Below are positions 57,601-64,000 of a DNA stretch of 64,000 nt, piece after piece. Source of the stretch: Streptomyces sp. NBC_01454. Lineage in GTDB: Bacteria > Actinomycetota > Actinomycetes > Streptomycetales > Streptomycetaceae. Below the pieces are notes generated by a model, which was not told the origin of the DNA, searched no databases, and saw only the letters and a program-made list of their open reading frames with translations. The translations under genes and the position numbers were made by a program. The DNA is taken from positions 124,001 through 188,000 of the forward strand of contig NZ_CP109460.1 of NCBI RefSeq assembly GCF_036227565.1. The letters are read 5' to 3'. The number at the start of each line of letters is the position of its first letter. The stretch's first letter is position 1.

Positions 57601-60600
57601 GAAGAACGGGATGGCGGCCTCGGCCGGGCGGATGCCGTCGAGGGCGTCGAGGACCCGGTCCCGTACCGGCTCGACCTGCGCCGAGTGGGAGCCGTAGTCG
57701 ACGGACACCTTGCGGGCTCGCACACCGTCCGCGGTCAGTGCGGCGAACAGCTCGTCGAGCGCGTCCGCGGCACCGGAGACCACGACGGAGGCGGGGCCGT
57801 TCACGGCGGCGACGGACAGCCGCTCGCCCCACGGCTCGATGCGCGCACGCACCGCGTCCGCGGGCAGCTGGACGGACATCATGCCGCCGCTTCCCGTGAC
57901 GGCGGTCAGCGCCCGGCTGCGCAGGGCCACCACCCGCGCGCCGTCGTCCAGAGTCAGTGCCCCGGCGACACAGGCGGCGGCGATCTCCCCCTGGCTGTGT
58001 CCGACGACCGCGTCGGGCTCGACTCCGTAGGAGCGCCACAGCTCGGCGAGCGAGACCATGACGGCCCACAGTGCGGGCTGGATGACGTCGACCCGTTCGA
58101 GGTCGGCTGCGTCGGCGTCGCCGCGCAGGACGGCCGTCAGCGACCAGTCGACGAAGGGGGCGAGGGCGCGTTCGCAGGCGGCCAGTCGGTCGGCGAACAC
58201 CGGTGCGGTGTCGAGCAGTTCGCGTGCCATGCCGGCCCACTGGCTGCCCTGGCCGGGGAAGACCAGGACGGGGCGGGCGCTGCCGTCGCGGGCGATGCCG
58301 CGGGGCACGTCGGAGACCATCGCGCCCTCGGCGATCTCGCGCAGGCCGCGATCGAGGTCCTCCCGGTCGGCCGCGACGAGCACCGCCCGGTGCTCGAAGG
58401 CGGACCGTGTCGTGGCGAGCGAGAAGCCGAGGCCGGCCAGGTCGCACTCGGCGGGCCGGGCGAGCAGGTGGGAGCGCAGCCGTGCGGCCTGGTCGCGCAG
58501 CGCCTCCGCGCTGCGCGCCGACAGGGGCACCGGCACGACGGGCAGCGCGGACACCGCCGGGGTGCCTGGCCGGGCCGGATGCCGGGGCGCCTCCTCGACG
58601 ATGACGTGTGCGTTGGTACCGCTCATCCCGAACGAGGAGACGCCGGCCCGGCGGGGCTCGTCCGCGTCCGGCCAGGTGACGGCCTCGTTGAGCAGTCGTA
58701 CATGGCCTGCCGTCCAGTCGACGTGCGGGCTGGGCTCCTCGGCGTGCAGCGTCCTGGGCAGCAGCCCGTTGCGCAGCGCCATCACCATCTTGATGACGCC
58801 GCCCACGCCGGCGGCGGCCTGGCTGTGTCCGATGTTCGACTTCAGCGAGCCGAGCCACAGCGGCCGGTCCTCGTCGCGGTCCTGGCCGTAGGCCGCGATC
58901 AGGGCCTGGGCCTCGATGGGGTCGCCGAGGGTGGTCCCGGTGCCGTGCGCCTCGACGGCGTCGACCTGCTGGGGGCCGAGACCGGCGGCGGCCAGTGCCC
59001 GGCGGATGACGCGCTGCTGGGAGGGGCCGTTGGGGGCGGTGAGACCGTTGGAGGCGCCGTCCTGGTTGAGGGCGCTGCCGCGGATGACGGCCAGGACGGG
59101 ATGCCCGTTGCGCCGCGCGTCGGACAGCCGCTCGACGGCCACCATGCCGACGCCCTCGGCCCAGCTCGCGCCGTCGGCGTCGGCCGAGAACGGCTTGCAG
59201 CGGCCGTCCTCGGCGAGCGCCCGCTGCCGGCTGAACTCGATGAGCGAGCCGGGGGTGGACATCACCGTCACACCGCCCGCGAGCGCGAGATCGCACTCGC
59301 CCTGACGGAGCGACTGGACGGCCAGATGCAGGGCGACCAGGGACGAGGAGCAGGCGGTGTCGACGCTGACCGCCGGCCCTTCGAGGCCGAGGGTGTAGGC
59401 GATCCGCCCGGACAGCACGCTGGGCGAGTTCCCGGTGCCGACATATCCCTCGAAGCTCTCCTGCGCTCCGCCGAGGATGCCGATGTAGTCCTGGTAGGTG
59501 ACGCCCGCGAAGACACCGGTGAGGGTGCCGCGGGCGGCCGCGGGATCGATTCCGGAGCGCTCCAGGGCCTCCCACGACGCTTCGAGGAGCAGCCGCTGCT
59601 GCGGGTCCATCGACAGCGCCTCGCGGGGGCTGATGCCGAAGAAGCCCGGGTCGAAGTGGCTGGCGTCGTGCAGGAAGCCGCCTTCGCGGGTGTAGCAGGT
59701 GCCCGGGTGGTCCGGGTCCGGGTGGTACAGGCCGGCGAGGTCCCAGCCCCGGTCGGCGGGGAACGGGGAGATGCCGTCGCCACCCGCGGCGACCAGCTCC
59801 CACAGCTCCTCGGGCGTACGGATGCCGCCCGGGTAGCGGCAGCTCATCCCGACGATGACGATGGGGTCGTTGTCGACGGGCGCACCGGACGCTACGGGCG
59901 CCAAGTCACCTGTCTCTCCGGTGAGTTCCGCGTCAAGGTAGCGGGCGAGCCCCACCGGGGTCGGGTAGTCGAAGACCAGCGTGGCGGGCAGTGCCATGCC
60001 CGTCGCCGCCCTGAGCTGATTGCGCAGCTCGACGGCGGTGAGGGAGGTGAACCCGAGGTCGGTGAAGCTCCGGGAGGGCTCCACCTCGTCCGGGCCGGCA
60101 TAGCCGAGGACGTGGGCGACCTGGGTACGGACGACGGTGAGCAGCGCGCGGCCGCGTTCGGCCGCACCCTTCCCCGCGAGCCGGCGCGCCAGGCCGGAGG
60201 CCGCGGTGGCCTGCTCACGTGTGGCGATCCGTCGCCCGGAGCCCTGTGCCAACGCGCTGAGGACGGCCGGCAGCGGGCCCGCGGAGCCGCGCAGCGCGGC
60301 GCGGTCCACCCGCGCGGGACGCAGCACCGTCCGGCCCGTGGCCTGGGCGGCGCCCAGCAGCGCCGCGGTCTCCTCCACCGACACCGCGGACAGCCCCGGG
60401 GCGGCGCCGGACGGCGGGAGCAGTGCCAGAACCGGCAGGCCGGCGCCGGCCCGGCGGTGGGCGAGCGCGGCCAGTTGCCCGCCCGACGCAGCGCCGGCCG
60501 GGCCGCCGATGCCGAGGAGGATGAGCGCGGACGGGGCGCCGTCCGCGCCGGTGCGGCGCGTCAGCTCATCGAGGGCGCGAGCCGTCTCGACGTCGCGGCT

Positions 60601-63600
60601 CCGGCCGAGGTCGGCGGTGTGCACGAGGGCGCTGAGCGGGCGTCCGGTTGCCTGGGCCGCGACTATCGCTGCTTGCAGGCTGTGTGGATTCTGGCTGGCG
60701 TCCGCGTACGCTGCCGCGTCCTGGTTTCCGGCTCCGTCCCCGCCCTGGTCCGGGTCCGGGTCCGGGTCCGGGTAGGCCACGGTCTGCACGTCTGCCTGGG
60801 ATTCGAGGGCAGCGGCGACCTGTTCGGCGAACGGGCCGGTGACCAGGACCGTTCCTCCGGGCTCCACGTCCAGGGCAGTGGCGGCGCTCGATGCGCACCT
60901 GACCAGCCGCGCGGCCGACACCTCGCCCCTGCGGACAGCGAGCTCGGACTCGTCCGTGGCGAGCGCGGCCGGCAGCACACGGTGGGAATCGAGGTCGTCA
61001 TCGACGTCCACGAGCACGATCCGGCCCGGGTAGTCGGCCTGGACCACGCGAAGCTCTTCCCAGAGGGCGGCGGCCTCCGCGTCCGGTGCCTCCACACCGA
61101 GGGCGATGGCGCCTCGGGTGGCGAACACCAGACGGGCCGGCGCCGACTCCTGCCCCAGCCGTTCGCTGAACGCGCTGAGGGTGGTGCGCGCTTCGGCCAC
61201 GGTGGTGACACCGGTCACGAGCACCGTGCCCGTCGTCGCGGCCGTCCCAGCCGACGTGGAGTCGGCGGCCGCCTCCACAGCCTCGGCGGCGTGTGTGCCC
61301 AGTGTCCCGGCCAGGCCCAGCGGGTCGCTCCCCACTACGGTCAGCCGCGGCACATCGGCGTCCGCTGCCGCGTCCTCGCCGATGTCCGACTCCCCGGCCC
61401 GTTCCACGGCGATCGGTGCCCAGTCGAGACGCAGCAGCGAAGCCGGCAGCGACGGCGTCCGGTCGTTCCGCAGCTCACCGGTCTTGCGCATCAGCATCGA
61501 CTCGACCGCGATCACCGGCTGCCCGGTGCCGTCGGCGGCCTGGAAGGACACCTCGTCGGGCCCGCGGCGGGCCAGCCGGATCCGCAGTGCGGTCGCGCCG
61601 GTCGCCTGCAGCGAGGCGCCACTCCACGCGAACAGCACGGCTTCTGTCGCCACACCGTCCAGCAGACCGAGGCCGAGCGGATGGAGCGCCGCGTCCAACA
61701 GCGCGGGATGGAGGGCGAATTCCTCGGCCGCAGCGGACTCCGGCAGTTCGGCCTCGGCGTACAGTCCGTCGGCGCCCCGCCAAACGGCCCGCACGCCGCG
61801 GAAGGCCGAACCGTAGTCGAAGCCGGCCGCCGCCAGCCCGTCGTACAGGTCGTCGATGTCCACGGGCTCCGCGCCGGCCGGCGGCCACGCAGCGAAGTCG
61901 AAGGTTTCCGACGGGCCGCTCTCCGCCAGGACACCGCTCGCATGCCGCGTCCACGGCGCATCGGCCGAGGCCGCCGCGGGACGCGCGTACACACCGAGCG
62001 CCCGGTCTCCGGACGCGTCCGGGTCCTCGATGCGGAGCTGCAACTGCACCGCACCGTCCTCGGCGAGCACCAGCGGTGCCTCGAGGGCGAGTTCCCTGAC
62101 GTGGGAGCAACCGACCTCATCCCCTGCGCGCACTGCCAGTTCCAGGAGCGCGGTGCTGGGGACGACGATCGCGCCGGCAATACGGTGCTCGGCAAGCCAC
62201 GGCTGTGTGCGGGGCGAGAGCCGCCCGGTCAGCACGACCTCATGGCCACCGGCCAGGGACACCGCCGCACCGAGGAGCGGGTGCCCGGCCGCAGCCAGGC
62301 CGATCGACGAGGCATCCGCGGTGGTGGACGGAATCTCCAGCCAGTAGCGCTGGTGCTGGAAGGCGTAGGTGGGGAGGTCGACGGGGGTGGGAGCGGGTGC
62401 GGCGTCGGTGGTGCTTTCGGTGGCTGTGGCTGTGGCGGTGGCAGTGGCTGTGGCCGGGAAGAAAGTCTGCCAGTTGATGGTGATGCCGTGGGCGAATGCG
62501 CGCCCGGCGGCGGACAGTACCGCGGATATCTCGCCGCGGTCGTCGCCACGCAGGGTGGGGATGAGGACCTGGTCCGCATCCAGATCCGCGTCCACATCAC
62601 TGTCGAGGCAGCCCTGTGCCATGGCGGTCAGGGTGCCGTCCGGCCCGATCTCCATGAACCGGGTGACCTCGTGGTCCGCCAGCCAGCGGATGCCGTCGGC
62701 GAAGCGGACCGCCTCACGGACGTGTCGCACCCAGTAGTCGGGGGACGTCAGCTCCTGCGGCGTGGCGAGCGTGCCGGTCAGGTTCGAAACCACCGGGATA
62801 CGGGGCTCGGCGTACGTCACGCTTTCGGCGACGGTGCGGAACTCGTCGAGCATCGGCTCCATCAGCGGGGAATGGAAAGCATGGCTCACCTTGAGCCGCT
62901 TCACCTTCCGGCCGTCGGACTCGAAGCGCCCGGCGATGGCCGCCACTGCCGACTCCTCACCGGAGACCACGACCGACCGCGGACCGTTCACCGCGGCGAT
63001 ACTCACCCGCTGCTCCTGGCCCTCCAGCAGCGGCAACACCTCATCCTCGGTGGCCTGCAGCGCTACCATCGCGCCGCCGTCCGGGAGCGCCTGCATCAAG
63101 CGGCCACGGGCAGCAACCAGCCGGCAGGCATCCTCCAGCGACAGCACCCCCGCCACATGCGCGGCCACCAACTCACCGATGGAATGACCCACCAGGAAGT
63201 CGGGCCGGACGCCGAAGGACTCCACCAGCTGGAACAGCGCCACCTCGATGGCGAACAACGCCGGCTGGGTGAACCCGGTCTGGTTCAGACGCTCCGCGTC
63301 CTCACCGAACACCACATCCCGCAACGGAGTCACCAACTCCCCGTCAAAGTACGCACAGACGGCGTCAAAAGCATCGGCGAAGACCGGGAACGCGTCATAC
63401 AGCTCCCGACCCATCCCCAGCCGCTGCGCACCCTGCCCGGTGAACAGCAGAGCCAGCCGGCCTCCGGTGTCCACCGCACCCGTTACGGCGTTGACCGCAG
63501 CAGTTCCCTCTGCCATAGCGGTGAGACCTGCAAGGAGTTCCGTGCGCTCGGAGCCGAGAACGACAGCCCGGTGTTCAAACGCCGAACGTGTCGTGGCCAG

Positions 63601-64000
63601 GGCGAACCCCACCTCCGACGGGCCGAGTTCAGGCCGGGCCTCCACATGCGCCAACAACCGCTGCGCCTGTGCCCGCAACCCCTCCCGACTCCGCGCGGAC
63701 ACCACCCACGGCACCACACCGCCGAGCACATCCAACGGTCCGGCTTCCGAGCCCTCCTCCACCGGAGCCTGCTCGATGACCACGTGCGCATTGGTCCCGC
63801 TGACGCCAAAGGCGGAGACCGCCGCACGCCCCGGTCGGCCACTCTCCGGCCATCCGACGGCCTCGGTGAGCAGCCGCACATTGCCCGCGGACCAGTCCAC
63901 GTGCGAGGAAGGTTCCTCGGCATGCAGGGTCTGGGGCAGAATGCCGTGCTGCAACGCCAACACCATCTTGATGACACCGGCCGCACCCGCGGCCGCCTGC
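48682..64000 (-). CDS. Modular PKS, 5' end outside window: (KS)-AT-DH-KR0-ACP / KS-AT-KR-ACP / KS-AT-DH-ER-KR-ACP
   Basis: The frame stays open to base 64000 inside a KS domain, so any start codon seen near 63966 is internal. Module a: end of KS; malonyl AT (HAFH near 62880); DH with His near 62187 ([12 protein letters not shown]) and Asp near 61697; a degenerate KR (about 60300-60860) without a Rossmann glycine motif or catalytic Tyr; ACP reading DLGFTSL. Module b: KS (Cys near 59350), AT with GHSQGE and YGSH (near 57692, a methylmalonyl-like variant), KR (LDD, Tyr near 55912), ACP. Module c: KS (DTACSAS near 54690), malonyl AT, DH (His near 52345), ER ([15 protein letters not shown], about 50060-50950), KR (LDD), ACP, and a docking tail ending [12 protein letters not shown]. 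Expected output: keto, then methyl-branched hydroxyl, then fully reduced methylene. It passes its chain to the protein at 34819-48645. Confidence 0.96.
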   Translation of the reverse strand, partial: QAAAGAAGVIKMVLALQHGILPQTLHAEEPSSHVDWSAGNVRLLTEAVGWPESGRPGRAAVSAFGVSGTNAHVVIEQAPVEEGSEAGPLDVLGGVVPWVVSARSREGLRAQAQRLLAHVEARPELGPSEVGFALATTRSAFEHRAVVLGSERTELLAGLTAMAEGTAAVNAVTGAVDTGGRLALLFTGQGAQRLGMGRELYDAFPVFADAFDAVCAYFDGELVTPLRDVVFGEDAERLNQTGFTQPALFAIEVALFQLVESFGVRPDFLVGHSIGELVAAHVAGVLSLEDACRLVAARGRLMQALPDGGAMVALQATEDEVLPLLEGQEQRVSIAAVNGPRSVVVSGEESAVAAIAGRFESDGRKVKRLKVSHAFHSPLMEPMLDEFRTVAESVTYAEPRIPVVSNLTGTLATPQELTSPDYWVRHVREAVRFADGIRWLADHEVTRFMEIGPDGTLTAMAQGCLDSDVDADLDADQVLIPTLRGDDRGEISAVLSAAGRAFAHGITINWQTFFPATATATATATATESTTDAAPAPTPVDLPTYAFQHQRYWLEIPSTTADASSIGLAAAGHPLLGAAVSLAGGHEVVLTGRLSPRTQPWLAEHRIAGAIVVPSTALLELAVRAGDEVGCSHVRELALEAPLVLAEDGAVQLQLRIEDPDASGDRALGVYARPAAASADAPWTRHASGVLAESGPSETFDFAAWPPAGAEPVDIDDLYDGLAAAGFDYGSAFRGVRAVWRGADGLYAEAELPESAAAEEFALHPALLDAALHPLGLGLLDGVATEAVLFAWSGASLQATGATALRIRLARRGPDEVSFQAADGTGQPVIAVESMLMRKTGELRNDRTPSLPASLLRLDWAPIAVERAGESDIGEDAAADADVPRLTVVGSDPLGLAGTLGTHAAEAVEAAADSTSAGTAATTGTVLVTGVTTVAEARTTLSAFSERLGQESAPARLVFATRGAIALGVEAPDAEAAALWEELRVVQADYPGRIVLVDVDDDLDSHRVLPAALATDESELAVRRGEVSAARLVRCASSAATALDVEPGGTVLVTGPFAEQVAAALESQADVQTVAYPDPDPDPDQGGDGAGNQDAAAYADASQNPHSLQAAIVAAQATGRPLSALVHTADLGRSRDVETARALDELTRRTGADGAPSALILLGIGGPAGAASGGQLAALAHRRAGAGLPVLALLPPSGAAPGLSAVSVEETAALLGAAQATGRTVLRPARVDRAALRGSAGPLPAVLSALAQGSGRRIATREQATAASGLARRLAGKGAAERGRALLTVVRTQVAHVLGYAGPDEVEPSRSFTDLGFTSLTAVELRNQLRAATGMALPATLVFDYPTPVGLARYLDAELTGETGDLAPVASGAPVDNDPIVIVGMSCRYPGGIRTPEELWELVAAGGDGISPFPADRGWDLAGLYHPDPDHPGTCYTREGGFLHDASHFDPGFFGISPREALSMDPQQRLLLEASWEALERSGIDPAAARGTLTGVFAGVTYQDYIGILGGAQESFEGYVGTGNSPSVLSGRIAYTLGLEGPAVSVDTACSSSLVALHLAVQSLRQGECDLALAGGVTVMSTPGSLIEFSRQRALAEDGRCKPFSADADGASWAEGVGMVAVERLSDARRNGHPVLAVIRGSALNQDGASNGLTAPNGPSQQRVIRRALAAAGLGPQQVDAVEAHGTGTTLGDPIEAQALIAAYGQDRDEDRPLWLGSLKSNIGHSQAAAGVGGVIKMVMALRNGLLPRTLHAEEPSPHVDWTAGHVRLLNEAVTWPDADEPRRAGVSSFGMSGTNAHVIVEEAPRHPARPGTPAVSALPVVPVPLSARSAEALRDQAARLRSHLLARPAECDLAGLGFSLATTRSAFEHRAVLVAADREDLDRGLREIAEGAMVSDVPRGIARDGSARPVLVFPGQGSQWAGMARELLDTAPVFADRLAACERALAPFVDWSLTAVLRGDADAADLERVDVIQPALWAVMVSLAELWRSYGVEPDAVVGHSQGEIAAACVAGALTLDDGARVVALRSRALTAVTGSGGMMSVQLPADAVRARIEPWGERLSVAAVNGPASVVVSGAADALDELFAALTADGVRARKVSVDYGSHSAQVEPVRDRVLDALDGIRPAEAAIPFFSTVTGQWQDTTGLDPDYWYTNLRQTVRFEDAIRGLVAAGHRAFIEVSPHPVLSGGIRDCVDALGTDAAVLGTLRRDEGGLGRLLTSLAEAHAQGVAVDWSTVFAGTGAPRVDLPTYAFQRARYWPQARELTAADAQDGPLSDAVEAKFWESVEKEDLQALTDTLHLDGNQPLSAVLPALSSWRRNSREKSTVDSWRYTVRWSPLAERSAAALHGTWLLVGPAPASDDAAGRVAAVQDALTAHGARVRLVGLTPEDGGSRERTGARLREALGDDDLTGVLSLLPLDEHAHPDHPAVPVGLSATLSLVQALGDLGIGAPLWCGTRGAVAIGRSESVTHAYQALVWGMGRVAALEHSDRWGGLIDLPETLDKRAADRLCALLADPDGEDQIALRGSGAYGRRLARAPLAGTPPQRTWRPRGTVLVTGGTGAVGGHIARWLAREGAEHLLLTSRRGADAPGAAQLEAELTALGSRVTFAACDVADRDALRDLLAAVPEQYPLDAVMHVAGSLDDGVIDSLDPGRMDTVLRAKVTAALNLHELTRDRDLSAFVLFSSTSGTISGPGLGNYAPGNAFLDALADRRRAEGLPATAVAWGHWSGDGMGEGAVGDRLRRYGVYDMQPELACGALRQALDHDESYVSVTDLGWDKFTPAFTAPRPSALLRDLPDARRVLETAQDSDDTGSDAAKLLQHLAGLSGADRAAMVLDVVRSYVATVLGYAGPSAVDPERAFSDLGFDSLSAVELRNGMNGITGLRLPATLVFDYPTCAVLADFLLTELSDTAAQDGSAPAPAAVTAGQAGHDEPVAIVSMSCRFPGGVGSPEELWGLLVEGGDGVVPFPVDRGWDVEALYDPEPGVPGKVSTREGGFLPGVDGFDPGFFGISPREAVAMDPQQRLLLEASWEAFERAGIVPGSLRGSRTGVFAGTNGQDYTGLLVASGEEDLGGYIGTGNAASVVSGRLSYTFGLEGPAVTVDTACSASLVALHLAVQSLRAGECDLALAGGVTVMSTPGLFVDFSRQRGLAADGRCKAFSDAADGAGFSEGVGVLVVERLSDARRHGHRVLAVVAGSAVNQDGASNGLTAPNGPSQQRVIRQALAGAGLSPSDVDVVEAHGTGTSLGDPIEAQALLATYGQDRGGAGPLWLGSVKSNIGHTQAAAGVAGVIKMVLALQHGVLPQTLHVDAPSSHVDWSAGDVRLLTESVQWPETGRPRRAGVSSFGISGTNAHTILEEAPSENATSAADIDPAEGIDPAEDVRAAAETSPAPWVITGKTRSALRAQAARLLAHVETFPALRTADVGLSLATTRSVMEHRAVVLGTDRDELLRGLAAVAADETAPNALTGTAKADGRLALLFTGQGAQRLGMGRELYDAFPAFADAFDSVCAHFDSELASPLRGVVFGDEADGHAEGNAEALNQTGFTQPALFATEVALFRLVESFGVRPDYLVGHSIGELAAAHVAGVLSLEDACRLVAARGRLMQALPAGGAMVALQATEDEVVPLLEGQEQRVSIAAVNGPKSTVIAGEQSAVAEIAGHFESAGRKVKRLQVSHAFHSPLMEPMLDEFRTVAESVSYEEPRIPVVSNVTGTLATAEELTSPDYWVRHVRGAVRFADGVRWLAEHEVTRFLEIGPDGTLTAMAQGCLDGDTDADHLLVPALRKDRPEATGLLTALAQVFTAGTPLTWEAAFTDGDARRVGLPTYAFQRHRYWPKPPVLPTGDISSAGLGSADHPLLGAAVEVAGSDSFLFTGRLSLHTHPWLGDHAVTGTVLFPGTGFLELAVRAADEVGCDRVDEFTIAAPLVLPERGAVQLQLAVEPPDESGRRTLNLYSRPEDELAEQPWVLNASGVVSTGATADQGEPYDFTVWPPRDADATSVDDFYGRFAEAGFAYGPVFRGLKAVWQRGDEIFAEVGLPEEHDGLAGAFGLHPALLDSALHAMMFVSMEDVGRGRLPFSWNGVSLRAAGASALRVRLVQSGPEAVSLELADPAGGAVASIESLTLRQVSGEQVSGGAAHHDALFQVDWNTVPMPTAQPDEQWAVVGDMALAVALDGAGVRVEATDSLSELADEVPPVVLVSSTSTDPSDAAAGAHTAAHDTLALLQTWLADDRFAASRLVILTHGAMSTSDADHPDPAQAAVWGLVRAAGVENPGRFTLLDLDGTAASAAAVPGALASGEPETAVRAGALHVPRLARVASTEALRRPDADGDAWRLDIADKGTLDNLLLTACPDAAAELEAGQVRIGVRAGGVNFRDVLNALGMYPGEAGALGSEGAGVVLEVGPGVQDLQPGDRVMGMFFGAFGPLAVADRRLLARIPEGWSFAQAASVPVVFLTAYYALVELGEVQAGESVLVHAAAGGVGMAAVQLARHLGAEVFGTASPGKWETLRSSGLDDAHIASSRELDFEPSFLAETGGRGVDVVLDSLAREFVDASLRLLPRGGRFLEMGKTDVRDPQEVAAAHEGVRYRAFDLWEAGPERIGEMLTALLDLFERGALRPLPVTAWDVRRAPEAFRYLSQARHIGKVVLTVPAPLDPQGTALVTGGTGGLGALVARHLVTEHGVRHLLLASRRGAQAPGVDALRDELAALGAEVTVAACDSADREALRGLLDSVPEQHPLTAVVHTAGVLDDGILSSLTPQRLDTVLAPKVDAVSNLHELTRHEDLAAFVVFSSVAGTFGSAGQANYAAANAFVDALACRRGGLGLPAQSLAWGAWAPGVGMTGELSEVDLQRMARGGMLALTPEQGLGLLDTARDLARPLLLPMNLDTAPLRAHPEAVPPLLRGLVRAPARRQTATAAAAKGAEAAQDLAARLAALPPADREQYLLDLVCTQVALVLGHGSAEDIEPDQAFKELGFDSLTAVELRNHLNAATQLRLPATLVFDYPTPLVLVRHVLDEIDLPEISGAQPILGELTRLEAALAGATVGDEERAEIADRLRALAAHWQGDGKQEQGADPYAKTDGDDGELASASTAGELFDLIDKELGTS
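54040..55200 (-). repeat. Strand-skewed KS-coding segment (GRINS-like)
   Basis: The + strand is strongly C/A-rich for about 1.15 kb, ending sharply near 55197. Its first ~370 bp closely match 42930-43300 in the neighbouring PKS gene. Confidence 0.7.

Noticed and set aside
63964..63966. ATG as the start of the last PKS gene
   Set aside because: It falls within the KS domain after the GHTQAAAG motif; the frame continues to the window edge.

Overview
The window is high-GC actinomycete DNA, most likely Streptomyces. Evidence for this is very high third-position GC, several GTG starts with strong Shine-Dalgarno sites, and the gene content. It lies inside a modular type I polyketide gene cluster for a glycosylated polyol macrolide. 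Both ends are cut within PKS genes, so starter loading and part of the sugar pathway lie outside.

Layout. (1) 1-8045, + strand: the end of a PKS protein (KR-ACP, then KS-AT-DH*-KR-ACP, with no thioesterase and no C-terminal docking tail), followed 38 bp later by a KAS III-like acyltransferase of the ChlB3/CerJ type. A 24-bp stem terminator closes this unit. (2) 8206-13999, - strand: a macrolide-type glycosyltransferase, a cold-shock-domain protein, a second KAS III-like acyltransferase, and a free-standing DH-KR-ACP protein without KS or AT. (3) 14563-21781: an E1-type PMP/[2Fe-2S] sugar 3-dehydratase (+), then a - strand run of activator-dependent glycosyltransferase, dTDP-glucose synthase, 4,6-dehydratase, 4-ketoreductase and another glycosyltransferase. 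(4) 22189-23648: a P450 (+) and a [3Fe-4S] ferredoxin (-), convergent. (5) 23838-64000, - strand: three giant PKS genes in order of use, carrying eight modules and a terminal thioesterase.

How it works together. The - strand PKS proteins have matching docking ends and form the end of a macrolide line. Their domains predict a chain with a C2=C3 alkene, C4 methyl, hydroxyls at C5, C7, C9, C11 and C15, C14 methyl and a keto group at C17, released by the TE. dTDP-glucose is made and converted towards a 3-deoxygenated hexose and attached by up to three glycosyltransferases. The P450/ferredoxin pair would oxidise the product.

Most unusual is a duplicated cassette, [DH-KR-ACP] followed by [KAS III-like acyltransferase]. 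In one copy the DH-KR-ACP is the tail of a PKS whose DH has lost all its catalytic motifs. In the other it is a separate protein with an intact DH. Other notable items are strongly strand-skewed, repeated PKS segments resembling GRINS, and five PimM-like (PAS-LuxR) operator candidates, which together cover three promoter regions.
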